Shown here piece by piece: positions 22,500 through 33,939 of a stretch of 64,000 bases of DNA (positions within the stretch are counted from its first letter, which is position 1; each line of letters opens with the position of its first letter). Both the position numbers and the translations under genes were made by a program. Below the pieces are notes generated by a model. It was not told where the DNA came from. It did not search any database and was given only the letters and a program-made list of their open reading frames with translations. This stretch comes from Morella rubra (Eukaryota > Streptophyta > Magnoliopsida > Fagales > Myricaceae), in the NCBI GenBank assembly GCA_003952965.2, contig CM025850.1:17856376-17920375 (forward strand), written 5' to 3'.

Positions 22500-24500
22500 A
22501 TTTCTACCATAGGAAGCCTCATGTATGCAATGCTTTGTACAAGGCCAAATATCAGTCATGCATTGAGTGTTGTGAGTAAATATCAATCAGACCCAGGCCT
22601 TGAGCACTGGACAACAGTCAAGCATATTCTCAAATATTTGAGAAGAACCAAACACTATTGTCTAGTGTGTGGTGGAGAGGATATGTTGATTTTCTAGGGA
22701 TAAACATATTTGGATTTTCAATCAAATATTGATGATAGAAGATCTACATCTGGATTTGTGTTTCCATTGGGTAAAGGAGTAGTGAGTTGGAGAAGTTTCA
22801 AGTAGAACACCACTGCTGACTCCATCACTGAGGAAGAATATGTTGCTACCAGCGAATTTGCAAAGGAAGCTATGTTGATACGTAAATTCATGCAAGAGCT
22901 TGAAGTTGTCCCTTCGATAGAGTCACCGATCACCAGTTATTGTGATGACAATGGTACTATAACACAAGCAGTGGAACCTAGGGCTCATCAAAGGATAAAA
23001 CACAGAAAGAAAATTTCATCTTATTCGTGACATTGTGAATCGGGGTGATGTAGTGATGGCTAAAATATCATCAGCTGAGAACATAGGAGACCCATTCACT
23101 AAACCATTGACTCAGAAAGTGTTTGAGAAGCATTTAGAGTCTATGGGTGTCAAATACATGTCTGATTGGTTCTGAGTGCAAGTGGAGATTGTTAGATGTA
23201 TGCCCTTGGAACCAAAAATTTTGAATGATTATGAGATAATTATTGTTATAATTATTATTATAATTATTATTATTGATTGATCACTTGTATATTATTTTGG
23301 GTACATGCAATGACATAAGATGTCATATTGTTGAGCAATATTGTAGAAAAGTCAAGCCAATGATTAATGAATCGGTGGCGGAGAGTATGACTTTTTGGAT
23401 CCTTGTTGACTCACTTTGTTCTAGACCAAGATACATGAAAATGTACAAATAGGTCTACACTCGTTGTACCTCTATAAGATAAAATGATAGACTCCGTCAT
23501 TGAAGTGGTGACTTAAGCAGATGAGTGGGTATAATGTAAGAGTACATACATTGAACTGGATCAAATATGAATACCTTCTGGAAACGATCACTAATGTAGA
23601 TAATGGTATTCAGTACAATTAGCTTATGTTGTCCTTAGACCTGAGAGAGTTATGCAGGTTTGCTTGTTGTGTGCTTGTGCTTTGACTGAGTTGTTTGGTG
23701 ATGGTCTTCGCAGATCAAATATTCCAGATAATGTTGAGCCTTATGCATAGTAAGTGAATTTGTATAATTACTCAATATGGAATCCACCAGTCTCTTGATG
23801 AGGCAGTATATTCATATTATTTGTATATTGTTTGGACTCAAATAAAAACGCTGCGCAGCGAGATTTTGTGAAAAGTGTTTTCACGGTTTTTACTTATATA
23901 ATATATATTAAGTAATTATTTGCAAAAATTATTTTTAGAAATTTTTGGAAGTCCAACTAGATATAGACTGAGAATTAAGAATTATATGAGCTAGAAACTT
24001 TATCGTGATATTATTCCAGTCTTATTAGCTCATGTGGAATATAGTATAGTGGAAGGATAAATAAGCATATAATTGTCAGCAAAAGGGATTTCATAAAAAC
24101 AATCTCATTATCTCGGAGGTCAATTGTGATATGTTAATAGACATTATCACAATTTGTATAAGCCCATAAATTCAGATTATAGAATATAAGAGGGTTTAAT
24201 GAAAAATAGTTTTCATGATGATCCTACGGCCGAGATTTGAGATTCCTAAAGATCCCACGCATAAGCACAGTTGAGTTCTGGGCAAGCCATTATAAATAGC
24301 TCAGAAATTCATTTGAGAGTAAGGAATTCATTTTTTAATTTGAGACTCTCTCTCTAGAAAATTTCTCTCTCAAAAACTGTGCATGGATCCGAAGGAGCCA
24401 GAACGTTTGGACTGCTTTTGATTCAAAGATCTTTTCTGTTGCATTTTTGTGCTCTTTCAGTTCCCACGGTATATTTGTGACAAAATCGAATTTTGTCAAA
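22500..24500 (+). mobile_element. Outer Copia element, right part (RT end, RNase H, 3' LTR)
   Basis: The RT end of the outer element resumes with IGSLMYAMLCTRPNISHALS, then HWTTVKHILKYLRRTKHYC, followed by RNase H sequence to about 23180. A purine-rich GTGGAGA stretch precedes the probable 3' LTR, which starts TGTTAGATGTATGCCC at 23190. A TATA-like box (TTATAAATAG) lies at about 24290 and CT-rich R/U5-like sequence follows. The right LTR border is not certain (about 24480-24510). This is a fossil with several breaks. It belongs with 9360-13327 and was split by the inner element. Confidence 0.75.
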
Positions 24501-24727
24501 AATAAGGTATTGTCACTAAAATGATAGTGTCCGGACAGTGTGGCGTGACGAAATGTAGATTTTGACACTCCAAAGTCTATCGTGACAGGGGCAATAGTGA
24601 TTGTTTGGGGGGCAATAGTGATTGTTTGGGTGGCAAAAAAAATTTAGCCACCCAAAATCAAAGGTGACAGAATGGATAGTTTTGGTGGGAAAATGTTTTG
24701 ACACCTACACCCATTTTTCTTGTATTG
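24500..24727. mobile_element. Terminal fragment of a CACTA-like DNA transposon
   Basis: The right end, read on the minus strand, is CACAATACAAGAAAAATGGG, close to the CACTACAAGAAAAA terminus of En/Spm (CACTA) elements. Inside it lie two tandem copies of a GGGGCAATAGTGATTGTTT word and sub-terminal GTGACA/TGTCAC words, both typical of CACTA ends. The opposite end was not found, so this may be a solo or truncated end. Confidence 0.5.
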
Positions 24728-24769
24728 TGGTGCTCGAAATAAAGTTATGAGTAATTTAAAAATTCATCA

Positions 24770-25080
24770 TATTTTATACTGTAACGAAAGTACTGGTACC
24801 GCCTTAATCTTCAATTGACATAGTGCCGCCCTTGTCTCCCATGTAACGAGATTGGGAGGTTCTTCAGGGAGAGAGGAGGCTCCGGATCTTAGTGCAGGGA
24901 GGAACCTTGCTTGTGGTCCTCCTTGCACTGTGCTAGCTGCAGTTAGCCTCCCCAACCCGAGCGAGTGGTGTTGCCTACCTTCACTCGAGTTGGGTGTGGG
25001 GGGAGCGCGCGTCCTTGGCCTGCCGGTTGAGGGAGGGATGGTGGGGATCCCACCCGACTGCCTCATCCTCTTTTTTTTCC
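24770..25080. other. Unidentified GC-rich tract
   Basis: A 300-bp tract, much richer in G and C than the flanks, is open on both strands (about 90-99 codons). Neither translation resembles a known family. It contains GGAGG and CCTCC clusters and ends in a T-run at 25070-25078. It could be a captured gene fragment or a short retroelement. Confidence 0.35.
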
Positions 25081-25479
25081 CTAAACGTTCTTTAATTTTT
25101 TTTGCCCTTTGTTTTTCTTTTTAATGTTTTTTAACATATGCTTTTCTATTCTTCATGATTTATCATTTTTGTTACATGTGAAAGACAGGAGGCATCAGAG
25201 GACCACATCACAGTTTTCGATAAAATGTCAATTAACAAGAGAGCAGGGTTCACAAAATTAAAAAACTAACTAGTAAAAGAGCACAGATGCTACCATTTTT
25301 TTCCTATTTTATTTGCTAGATCCAGATCGCTACATAAATAAGACTGGATCTAGTCTAGTAACTATTGGTAGATGAGGTAATTTCCATATCATGAATAATA
25401 TTGGTACAAGAAAAGAAAAAATCCAATTTACTAAGGATTAATCTTTTCTTAAGCATCTCTATTCACCTCTCGTCTTCAG
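25081..25479. other. 3' flank of the flavoprotein gene
   Basis: AT-rich sequence without coding signal. Because the neighbouring gene is on the minus strand, this interval should contain its 3' UTR and poly-A site. Several AATAAT-like words occur on the minus strand but none is clearly the signal. Confidence 0.4.
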
Positions 25480-27081
25480 TCAGGACGAAAGAGCTGGGAT
25501 GCTCTGCTCATTCCTGAAGAAATTTGCGGGATCAACTGTAGTCTTCACGTGCACTAACCTGTCAAAGTTGTTCTTGAAATATTTAGTACCCCAGATGCTT
25601 GCCCGTCTGTAACTTGTGTTGCCTTTGTTATTTGTTCCTATGTCAAGGTCCCTATAATTGATATATGCAGCTCTTGGAGATTTCGAAACGTAGGGAGCCA
25701 TGTAAGCATATAGCCTTCTGATCCAACTTATATGCCTTTCGGATGCCGCGGTTCCATCTTCTTCCCAATACACACCGTGTTGGATTTTGTAGATGTTTCC
25801 AGCTCTGTGTGGGAACGGAATTGCAGACTCCGAAATTTCATTCATTCTTCCCCCATAGGGAGTCAGGATCATTAATGCTGTCTCTGCTTCTTTATCATAA
25901 AATCTTTCCCAAATCCCTTCCAATCCAGCTTCGGGAATTGGTTCCTTCACATAGTCAGATTTTCCTTTGAATGGAGGTCTCACAAGAGGAGTCCTATTTA
26001 GCAGAACATCCAGCGATTCGCCACTTGTGAATCCGGCAAAGTATAGGGTAGATTGAATCCAGCTCATTTCAGTACAATCTTCTCTTACCAAACCCAGCTC
26101 AGGGAAGCTCTCTTGCATCAATGGAAGGAGCTTATCTATCCCACCGAGATACAAGGAATTAAATGAAGCCTGTATTGTCTTCTTCCCTTCTTGGCTGGAA
26201 TTGGCACTTGTGAAGATGACTCGAATGAATAGATCTTCGTGAAGCTTGTTTGCAACATGTTGCCATCGATAAACAAGCTTGGTTGCATTTTGTTCCAGGT
26301 TCCTATTAACTGTGAATACAGTCACAGTTGATGGAACATAAACCAAGTTGATTTTCCATGCAAGAATGATGCCAAAGCTGGCCCCTCCACCTCCTCGAAT
26401 GGCCCAGAAAAGATCTTCTCCCATGGATTCTCTGTCGAGGATCCTACCCTTAACATCAATCAGTTGCGCGTCAATGACATTATCAGCAGCAAGGCCATAT
26501 TTGCGCAACAAGGTGCCGTACCCTCCACCACTGAAGTGTCCACCAACTCCGAGAGTCAAGCAAAGACCAGCCGGAAAGCCAAGATTTTGGCTTTTCTCGG
26601 CAACCCTATAGTATACTTCGCCGATAGTTGCACCAGCTTGAACCCATGCTGTCCCGCTCTCTGCATCAACACTGATTGATCGAAGATTTATCAGATCAAT
26701 TATAACAAATGGCACATCAGAAACATAAGAAAGACCCTCATAGTCATGACCACCGCTTCTAACTCTTATTTGCATGCCATGTTTTTGGGAGCAAATAATG
26801 GCTTCTTGAATGTGGGAGGCGTGCAATGGGGTCACAATAACCAGGGGTTTCGGGGTAGCAGGTGTTGAGAACCTGGGGTTTTGTAGGGAGAATTGCAGGA
26901 CAGACAAATACGAGGAGTTGGCTGGGGTGTAAATGACTTTGGAAATCGAGGTGGAGTTGCCAGACTGGAGGTCTGTCAGGCAATGAAGAAATTTTTCATG
27001 CGTATGAACCGAAGTTGCGCACCAAAATGAGAAAAGAAGAGGGAAAACAAACAGAAACGTAGAAGAGACAACGGGCTTCAT
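25480..27081 (-). CDS. Berberine bridge enzyme-like FAD oxidase
   Basis: Intact single-exon gene of 533 codons, the normal length and structure for plant BBE-like (reticuline-oxidase-like) proteins. Residues 1-24 form a hydrophobic signal peptide, so the protein should be secreted or vacuolar. The PCMH-type FAD domain follows from about residue 76. It has RSGGHDYEGLSY with His112 and AGLCLTLGVGGHFSGGGYG with Cys174; in this family that His and Cys hold FAD bicovalently. Cys34 and Cys97 sit where the family has a disulfide. The C-terminal BBE domain is seen as AAYINYRDLDIG (471-482) and VDPANFFRNEQSIP (516-529). Several N-x-S/T sites fit glycosylation. Known members oxidise oligosaccharides, monolignols or alkaloid precursors; the substrate here cannot be told from sequence. 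The ATG is the first in frame and precedes a good signal peptide. Confidence 0.95.
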   Translation of the reverse strand: MKPVVSSTFLFVFPLLFSFWCATSVHTHEKFLHCLTDLQSGNSTSISKVIYTPANSSYLSVLQFSLQNPRFSTPATPKPLVIVTPLHASHIQEAIICSQKHGMQIRVRSGGHDYEGLSYVSDVPFVIIDLINLRSISVDAESGTAWVQAGATIGEVYYRVAEKSQNLGFPAGLCLTLGVGGHFSGGGYGTLLRKYGLAADNVIDAQLIDVKGRILDRESMGEDLFWAIRGGGGASFGIILAWKINLVYVPSTVTVFTVNRNLEQNATKLVYRWQHVANKLHEDLFIRVIFTSANSSQEGKKTIQASFNSLYLGGIDKLLPLMQESFPELGLVREDCTEMSWIQSTLYFAGFTSGESLDVLLNRTPLVRPPFKGKSDYVKEPIPEAGLEGIWERFYDKEAETALMILTPYGGRMNEISESAIPFPHRAGNIYKIQHGVYWEEDGTAASERHISWIRRLYAYMAPYVSKSPRAAYINYRDLDIGTNNKGNTSYRRASIWGTKYFKNNFDRLVHVKTTVDPANFFRNEQSIPALSS

Positions 27082-27118
27082 TCTTGTTTACATTTCTTCG
27101 CTCGGACAGGATACGAGC

Positions 27119-27131
27119 CCATAATATATAA
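27119..27131 (-). promoter_or_regulatory. Candidate TATA box of the BBE-like gene
   Basis: The minus strand reads ATTATATATTATG about 40-50 bases upstream of the ATG at 27081. If used, the 5' UTR would be very short (about 15 bases). This is a position-based guess. Confidence 0.4.
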
Positions 27132-28350
27132 TGTTAATTTGGAGCTGGTTGCTTTTGAAGACTCAGAGACGTGAAGGTTAAGTTTACCCCCGTGAAAACT
27201 AAATGGATCGAGACGCAGAAAATTCCAACTTTATGATCTAGAAGAGCCACGTGGCAGTTGACAATTTAAGATTTTCGGTTTGACTTATCTTCCTCCAGTT
27301 GATGAGTACTCGATCATATTTCAAACTGCACGACTGGTTTGTCATATTTTGCTCATTGTCTGTGGCAGATCTAGTGGAGAAGAAAAGGATCACGGATATA
27401 TAAGTCTTCTAATGACGCAATGGATTTGTGGATAATATATGAATGTATTGGGACTTTTTCTCTATGAAGCTGCTTTAAAAAGCTTGGAGACGCATGACAT
27501 ATATATATATATATTTGCCCAGTCAATGGTCAATGGATCTGAAATTTCTTCAAATATTTTCCGTCGGTTGTTCAATAGAATCGACTATTCCGGTCCCCTT
27601 CCGTGCTCCATCAGTTATCTTCAAGTTCAGAAGGGAAATTCAAGTATGAAATAAATAATTCAACAAATTTACTGTTTCCTTTTAATTTCCTGCATATTTC
27701 CATCCAAAAAATATCTTGAATAGTCTCGGCTAAAGGAAATGTCTTCTCTTAATTGTGATCCAAACGTTTTATATGGATAACATCTCTAAGAGAAAAGATT
27801 GTCATGGAGTCGAAATGGACTGATCCGAACTTGAACGGGGCCCTCTAATTGTGACATATTGCAACTACAGGAACATCTCAACCACATGTTAGCTACATTC
27901 TTTTTCAATCTTTTGGTTCCCTGTACGCATCCAAGACCCGATTACCCACTTAACACAAGTCAAGAACACATTGCTTATCCAAATATTTGTCAGTTCAAGT
28001 GTCCGGGATTTATTGTTACGCTTCCAGTCCGATCACTTTTTCTTCTTCTTCTTATACGTTTTTTAAATTGGGTCGAGTCCAATTAATGCTTGCCCACATT
28101 TGAGCAGTAAGGACCAACTCAAAAAAGAACAAGAACTATCATATATAGTTGAGTTGATATTGAAATACTATATATATTGTGTAACAGCAAGTAAAATTTA
28201 TAAGTATGAGAACTACGAAAAAACAAAAAGTGGTTAAATCTTATAATATTTGCCCGCAAAGGGCATATTTACAGACCCCATCCACAGAGTTCCATCTCTC
28301 TCCTCCACTTATTATTCCCATTCCTATCTTTCTCATAGACATGCCAATTA
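27132..28350. other. Intergenic DNA upstream of the BBE-like gene
   Basis: AT-rich sequence with no coding resemblance. A short (AT)n tract lies at about 27498-27515. The first few hundred bases are the likely promoter region of the minus-strand flavoprotein gene, but no further motif could be assigned. Confidence 0.5.
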
Positions 28351-29705
28351 CGCTACAACAAATTTGACGGAAAATTGCCGTCAAAAAAAAAAAAAATCTC
28401 AAACTCTCACAGAAAGTCTGCTCAATCTCGCATCCTCATTTTCTACAGTGGAATTCTTCTTTCCTATCATCTACACACTTCAGGTAAGTGTTTTAATCAA
28501 TTTTACCGATAAAACTGTGTTTTTTCCTAAGTTTTTATCATTTGTTTTTTGTTTATTTATTTTGATTGTAATGTTCTAGAAAAGTTGAATAATCACTACA
28601 TTTTAATGAATGTAGATGTTTAGAGTTAGTTTAGGAGTGTTTGGTGTTGTTTTGAACATAAAAATTGGTTGTATTTGGTTTTGGAAAATTGCAGAGTCGA
28701 CTCGACCATTTTTGTTTCTGAGATACTGTGTTCGAACATTCTATAATAACGTTCAGACGTTGTATCTCAAACGCACCATTTTACTATTATATCGAATGAA
28801 TTTTGTATGTCTTTCAGACGGTTGATTTGACACGTCGTTTAGTAATACAAGTTTGAATGGTAGATATTCGTGCGTACCTTTTATGAAACTGTGTGGTTAA
28901 CGGCTTACGTGTGAACGGTTGTGAACAGATGTTCGGGCAGTTTGTATAAGTGCCGTTTAGTTTAAGCATTTGATTTACCGTTCTATGCCTTTGTGAAACA
29001 TTCTAACATTTTTTTTTTTTCAGATTAAAAGAAAATGACCAAGCATGCGAGAACTTCTTTCTCTTAGACTCCAGAGGTTAAAACTACGTCCACGGAGGAC
29101 AGGCAGCATCAGATTTCTTGTCGCCAAGTGGTGGTGGAGAGGTTCTTCACCACTCGGGATTTTGGGGAGTTTACTTTCAAGGGTTGTACTACTCATCAGG
29201 TCCTTACCCACCAGGGTTGGACTCGACAGCTCTCTTGGGTCGGCGTCTCGTACTTCATGATTGTCTACGAATTCAATGCAACATTGATGGATGTGGATAC
29301 TAACACAGACGAGTGGGAGGTAGTCATCCAGAGAGTTTGGGTCAGATTCTTCCCAACATTATTGTACAGTACTTAGGCATTCAAAAGCTGGAGGGGTCCT
29401 ATCCTGTGATGAATAATGATCCAACATTTTGGGATGCTATTACACGATAATCCATTTACCGTTTGGGTAATGATCGAACGTTTCACATAGTTGGCATGTG
29501 AAGCCATTGGAACGAATGGATTTGTGACTACGTTCGATGACGTTCGGACGATCCACTTCTTTTGGGAGGAAAATAAATCCGTCCCAAAAAAGTATTTTTG
29601 GGGACGGAACATTTTACCGTCCTAAAAAACCTTTAGTAATAGGGTTTTTGGGATGAACGGTGTGACAGACAAAATCTGTCCCAAAAAAACACTTTTGTTG
29701 TAGTG
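28351..29705. mobile_element. Non-autonomous CACTA-like element with captured coding piece
   Basis: The left end reads CGCTACAACAAATTTGACGG. The right end, read on the minus strand, is CACTACAACAAAAGTG. They share an imperfect 12-base terminal inverted repeat of CACTA flavour. Sub-terminal words GACGG/CCGTC recur at both ends (near 28368 and 29575-29640). The flanking three bases do not match cleanly (TTA left, TAC right), so the border call is tentative. The interior at 29100-29395 holds a fragment of a plant transposon-associated protein. Confidence 0.55.
29128..29395 (+). pseudogene. Fragment of a putative plant transposon protein domain
   Basis: The plus frame reads VVVERFFTTRDFGEFTFKGC, then FMIVYEFNATLMDVD and TDEWEVVIQRVWVRFFP. 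After a one-base frame change it continues NIIVQYLGIQKLEGSYP. This follows the pattern of the N-terminal domain common in plant transposon-derived ORFs: a ...VxEFYAN... core, then RG..V.F.p..I..ylGi. Only about 90 residues are present, with no start codon and no downstream domain. It lies within the CACTA-like element. Confidence 0.55.
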
Positions 29706-30055
29706 TACATTATATGTGATCAGTTCCTGCATGCTTGACAACAAAGTATCACTCAGGAATAAACTTTACATTGAACAATATAAAATTGTGTAATGTCTAT
29801 TTATTGTAATTATCTTTTTTTTAAATTATTAGACTTTTAAAGGCAAAGAATCCTAATAGGCACAGATGAAACCAAATCAGGACTAGGGTGTGTGGCCATG
29901 TCAAAAATGAAGATATATTTTTTTAATTAGCTCCAAAAAAAATTTATATTATACTTTGGCCCCAAAGCCAGGTCTTGACTTTTCGGCTACCTGTATGTTC
30001 TCTATCATCAGTAACTTGCTGGCAACATTCAAATTTTCGCACAGATGGGATAGAC

Positions 30056-30086
<31 letters not shown>

Positions 30087-30495
30087 TTTTTAGAGTTAAA
30101 TGAGATGGGATAAACTTCTAGTTAAAAAATTAAATAAATACATAAATAAAAAACATAGGTGAAATAGCCTCACAGAAATTGAAAACCACTGAGAAAACGT
30201 TGGTACGTTTTAGATGACAACACAAAATACAGATAATTATCTTAAGAGATTAACCGTTACAAGATAATAATAAAAAATTAAGCTTGAAATAAGCTTTGTA
30301 CCATCTGCCTTTTAGGGTCATTACCCTTTGCGCAACATCTATTATTTTCGTCGTATCTAAATTAATCTTCACGAAATAATTCCTAAGCTAAATTCCAGGC
30401 AATTGAATACTCGTCGATCTTCTTCAGAGGCATCCGAGTGCCCAAACACTCCAGCCGACTGAGGCAAGTTCCCTGTTCCACCTAAGCACTCGAAA
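29706..30495. other. Non-coding DNA with a (TTTTG)n microsatellite
   Basis: AT-rich sequence with a TTTTG repeat at about 30056-30080 running into a T-tract. No protein-coding resemblance. The last part (about 30400-30495) is the upstream flank of the F-box relic. Confidence 0.5.
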
Positions 30496-30728
30496 ATGAC
30501 ATGCTCTTCGTCCCAGGCTTTGTCAGACGACATTGTCTTCGAAATCCTGACTCGGCTGCCAGTAAAATCACTAGTCCGATTCCAATGCATCTGTGAACCC
30601 TGGCGCTCTTCCATTGCGGACCGGTATTTTATCCACAGTCATCTCAACGAAGCCAAATCTTTAATCTTCATCCAATACAAGGTATCTGCTATACCTTGTC
30701 ACCATCATGGGAGAATCACGATTCTTAT
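30496..30728 (+). pseudogene. F-box gene, piece 1: F-box domain
   Basis: The ATG at 30496 opens a frame with an N-terminal F-box: LSDDIVFEILTRLPVKSLVR, then FQCICEPWRSSIADRYFIHS, as in plant SCF substrate receptors of the FBA/kelch-repeat type. At 30728 the host sequence breaks off; the frame runs on for eight codons of foreign sequence and stops at 30753. The last 153 bp (30576-30728) are present again at 34719-34871, where the gene continues. Cys replaces the usual Lys in the CxCKPWR stretch (ICEPW). The gene is broken by insertions and should not make a full protein, although a truncated F-box-only product is conceivable. Confidence 0.85.
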
Positions 30729-31079
30729 GGGAAAAGATTCCCTCATAAGATAGCTTCTTCTAAGAAGTGATAAGAAGCGGTCAGGATTGGGTAAATGTCA
30801 TCCAACCGTTCTTATCTTCGACACCTCATTTAATGAGGTTCAACCAAGGCTCGGCTTAGTTTGAATATGGCTAAGCCAAGCCATTTCTTTTTTTTTTTTC
30901 CACTTCTAAGCCTCACGTCTCATTTCTTCCCCAACACGTCTCCCTTAAAACAAAAAATTTTCTCCTCCGTTTCACCGCAGTCTCCAGGAGAAGGAGCGAA
31001 ACAAAAAAATTTCTCCCCACGTCTGTTGCGCAGGAGACGAGTTTAAAAATTTTCTCTTCCATTTTCTGCATGTATTAGG

Positions 31080-31325
31080 ACCAGGACCAATTTACGTGCT
31101 GTTAATCTTTTCTTCCGTTGTATATTTTTTTCTGCATTTATTAGATTGGATCTGTCTTGCTCTTTTTGCATTTGTATATTTTTTTTTCGGGCATATATTA
31201 GTTTGGACCAGTGTTGCTCTTTTCTATATTTGTATATATTTTGTTTTTGTGCATTTAGTAGGTTGGACCAGTTTAAAAGTTTCTCTTTTTGCGTCTGTAT
31301 AATTTTTTTCTGCATTTATTAGGTT
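31080..31325. repeat. Tandem array of about 60-bp units
   Basis: Four to five diverged units, each beginning GCATTTATTAG or a variant (GCATGTATTAG, GCATATATTAG, GCATTTAGTAG), followed by TTGGACCAGT-like and GTATATTTTTTT-like words. The spacing is about 57-63 bp. Confidence 0.75.
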
Positions 31326-31637
31326 TTGTTAAGTTCAGTTTTTATGTTGAGACTTACAATTTGGAAGAATGATGTTGAGACTTTAAATTTGAAGGAATGA
31401 TACCATTTATATTTTAAATATCCATTTAAAAGCTACTATCTTTTCATTTCGTTTAAACGTTGCTCTTTTTTCATTTGAACGTATTAGATGTTTCATATAG
31501 TTTCTATTTTACATTACCATGGTCGTAACCTCTTTTTTTGTTTATTCCTTCGCAGGTATCAAGCGAAGACAAGGAGCATTCACAATGTAGACGATATAGG
31601 AGCATCAAAAATCTCTAGGAGCAGATTGCATGTTTAG

Positions 31638-31808
31638 AAGTTTTTACTAGTTTGGAAGTTTGGAGGAATTTGCTGTAACTTGGAAGCTTTTGTTAATTTA
31701 GAAGTTTAGAGGAATTTGCTATAGTTTGGAAGTTTTTGTTAATTTGGAAGTTTGGAGGAATTTGCTATAGTTTGAAAGTTGGGAGGAATCTACTGTAGTG
31801 CTTTGCAG
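31638..31808. repeat. Tandem array of about 47-bp units
   Basis: Three to four units with the core GTTTGGAGGAATTTGCTATAG and TTTTGTTAATTTGGAAG. The units differ from each other by only a few bases; the last is degraded. Confidence 0.8.
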
Positions 31809-31850
31809 CTTTTGTTAGCTTGCTAGCTTTGAAGTGTTTGCTTACAGAAG

Positions 31851-31970
31851 CGTTTTCGACTCATGACCCTTATTTACCTTCTCCCCAAACATTTTCACGT
31901 AACACAGACGAGTTTTGGACTCATGGCCCTTATTTACTTTCTCCCCAAACATTTTCATGTAACACAGACA
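31851..31970. repeat. Two tandem 60-bp units
   Basis: Two adjacent copies, each starting GTTTT(C/G)GACTCATG and containing CTCCCCAAACATTTTCA. Only a handful of bases differ. Confidence 0.85.
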
Positions 31971-33939
31971 TGCTCTGCAGGTTGGAATTGATTTGTCAAA
32001 AGGTTTGCCAATACTAGTTTTGAGATTGCACTTTATGTTTAAAATTTTAAATTGAACCTAACAAGACCTATCTCGTGACTCCTGAGTACCCTTTAAGTTG
32101 CATACAAGATGGGAGATAACTTTCGCTTGTGGTCTCTGACAATCTCAAATGTCCAAATCTTTCGGTTGCAAAAGAAACTTAGGCAACTCTGAATTTTTAC
32201 TGATGAATTCAAAATTCATAAGATTTAAGAAGAAACAAATTCATTAAACTTAAAGACTTCAAAATTCTTGGAATTTAAGTGAGATTGATCCCATTACATT
32301 ATTCTAGGGGAAGAAACAAAATTATACAGAAGAAAGTTCACATGAAAAAATCACTCTAAAGAACTACAACTGTAGGATGATTCCAAGTAAGAAACGTCTT
32401 CTGTCCTCAGACACCAACAGCACAACCTTGTGGTCCAATAATGCAAAACAAGCTGTCAAACACAATTAATTTGGATTAGGATCAATTGGAGCTAAATTGC
32501 AAATACTAGGATTCTACAGCTACTGAAATAATGGCATCGACATAACATTTGAAACAGAAGTAAATAATAAACTATATATCTATTAGTTGAGCATAATCAA
32601 CTTTTCAAATAAAAATGTCCCAAGCAACCTTTGTTTACTGGAAGTCAGCTTACTTTTTTGAGGAAAGGTAAATGCATTGCACAACTATAGATGTAGAAAA
32701 ATGCCTTGGGGACAACAAATATGTTAAGCGTATTTATATCCATCATACAAGATGTTCTCAAAGCTTGTACAAGTTTAGATTGCTCGGCAAAATCCTACAG
32801 TGTTGTTAGCAAGTCACTGAGCTAGGCTCAACAAATTTTGCTCGAGGTATTGCTGACACAGTAGGAGCTGAAGCATCGCCCCTTGTCAATTATGTGCAAA
32901 TCTTCCACTGCCTCGTGTTAGACAAGACCAGTATATTCCTTGCAATTCCCTGTAACTAAAGCTAACAGAATCAGAGGAGAAGAATAGCAAACTCAAAAAC
33001 CATCATATCAAGGTAAAAACTATGTTTGAAAGCAATATTAGAATATCAAGGTAAAACTATGTACAGATCTGGTTCTTGTCATTCATAAAGAAAGTACATT
33101 TGGTCTGTTTACTGGAAAGCTATTTCGCAATCGTAGAGATTGATAAAACCAGGGGCACATTAAAAGATATATTTCAAGTTAATTCCCTACTTAATTCTCA
33201 AACTTTGAAACAAATTGCAGGTTATTCTGTTGGTTGTGGTCGTGATGCCACTATGGGCTGCGTTGCTTACCTCTTTTTGTTACTACCACAACTGGGCCCT
33301 GCCTTTTTTTCTTCCCCTTTTTCTTTTGACAAGAGGCTGCTGGGGATGCATTTGCAATTTACTTTCTCTAGGTGAGAAGGTTCTATGGATTTGGAGTTGA
33401 AAGATATTTACATTCTCCAGATCAACTTCCACAAACAAAGCAACAATTGAGGGCAAACAATGCTCAGAATAACAAAAACAAAATTTCCATGATAAGCAAG
33501 CTTTAGTAAAAGACTTCCTTGGATAAATATAATGTCCCAAAAGTGGTCAGAACTTTGGTTGTATATAGGTGGAGTCAATTGGTGCATATACTCCGGACGG
33601 TATGCCATGCCCATATATATTCGAAGTCTCATTCCCCAGTCCAAGTGCTCCGCTTCTTTTACTGTAAGCATCCAAATTTGACAATTTCAAAACCCATGAG
33701 GCCCATTCATTCAGCTTTATTTACCCTCAATAAACATATCATCAAGAGAACTTATCTACCAGGTTCACGAAATTTTTGTGGTTCACTTTTGATAGTGTCT
33801 CTATCTGAACAACCAATAGAACAAAAAGTGAAAACCAACCCAACATACTCAATTTGTCTCCTAGAAAACATACACGAAAACAAATCTCTAAATCCTTGAG
33901 ATTTCAGTCAGTGACCATGGGTCGGCAGCTTACCGCGAG

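Noticed and set aside
25743-25970. Plus-strand open frame inside the BBE-like gene
   Set aside because: It is antisense to a well-supported coding sequence and resembles nothing.
33519-33899. 126-codon plus frame in the 4-kb insert
   Set aside because: No recognisable motif, and it lies in an insert full of decayed repeats. I cannot support it as a gene.
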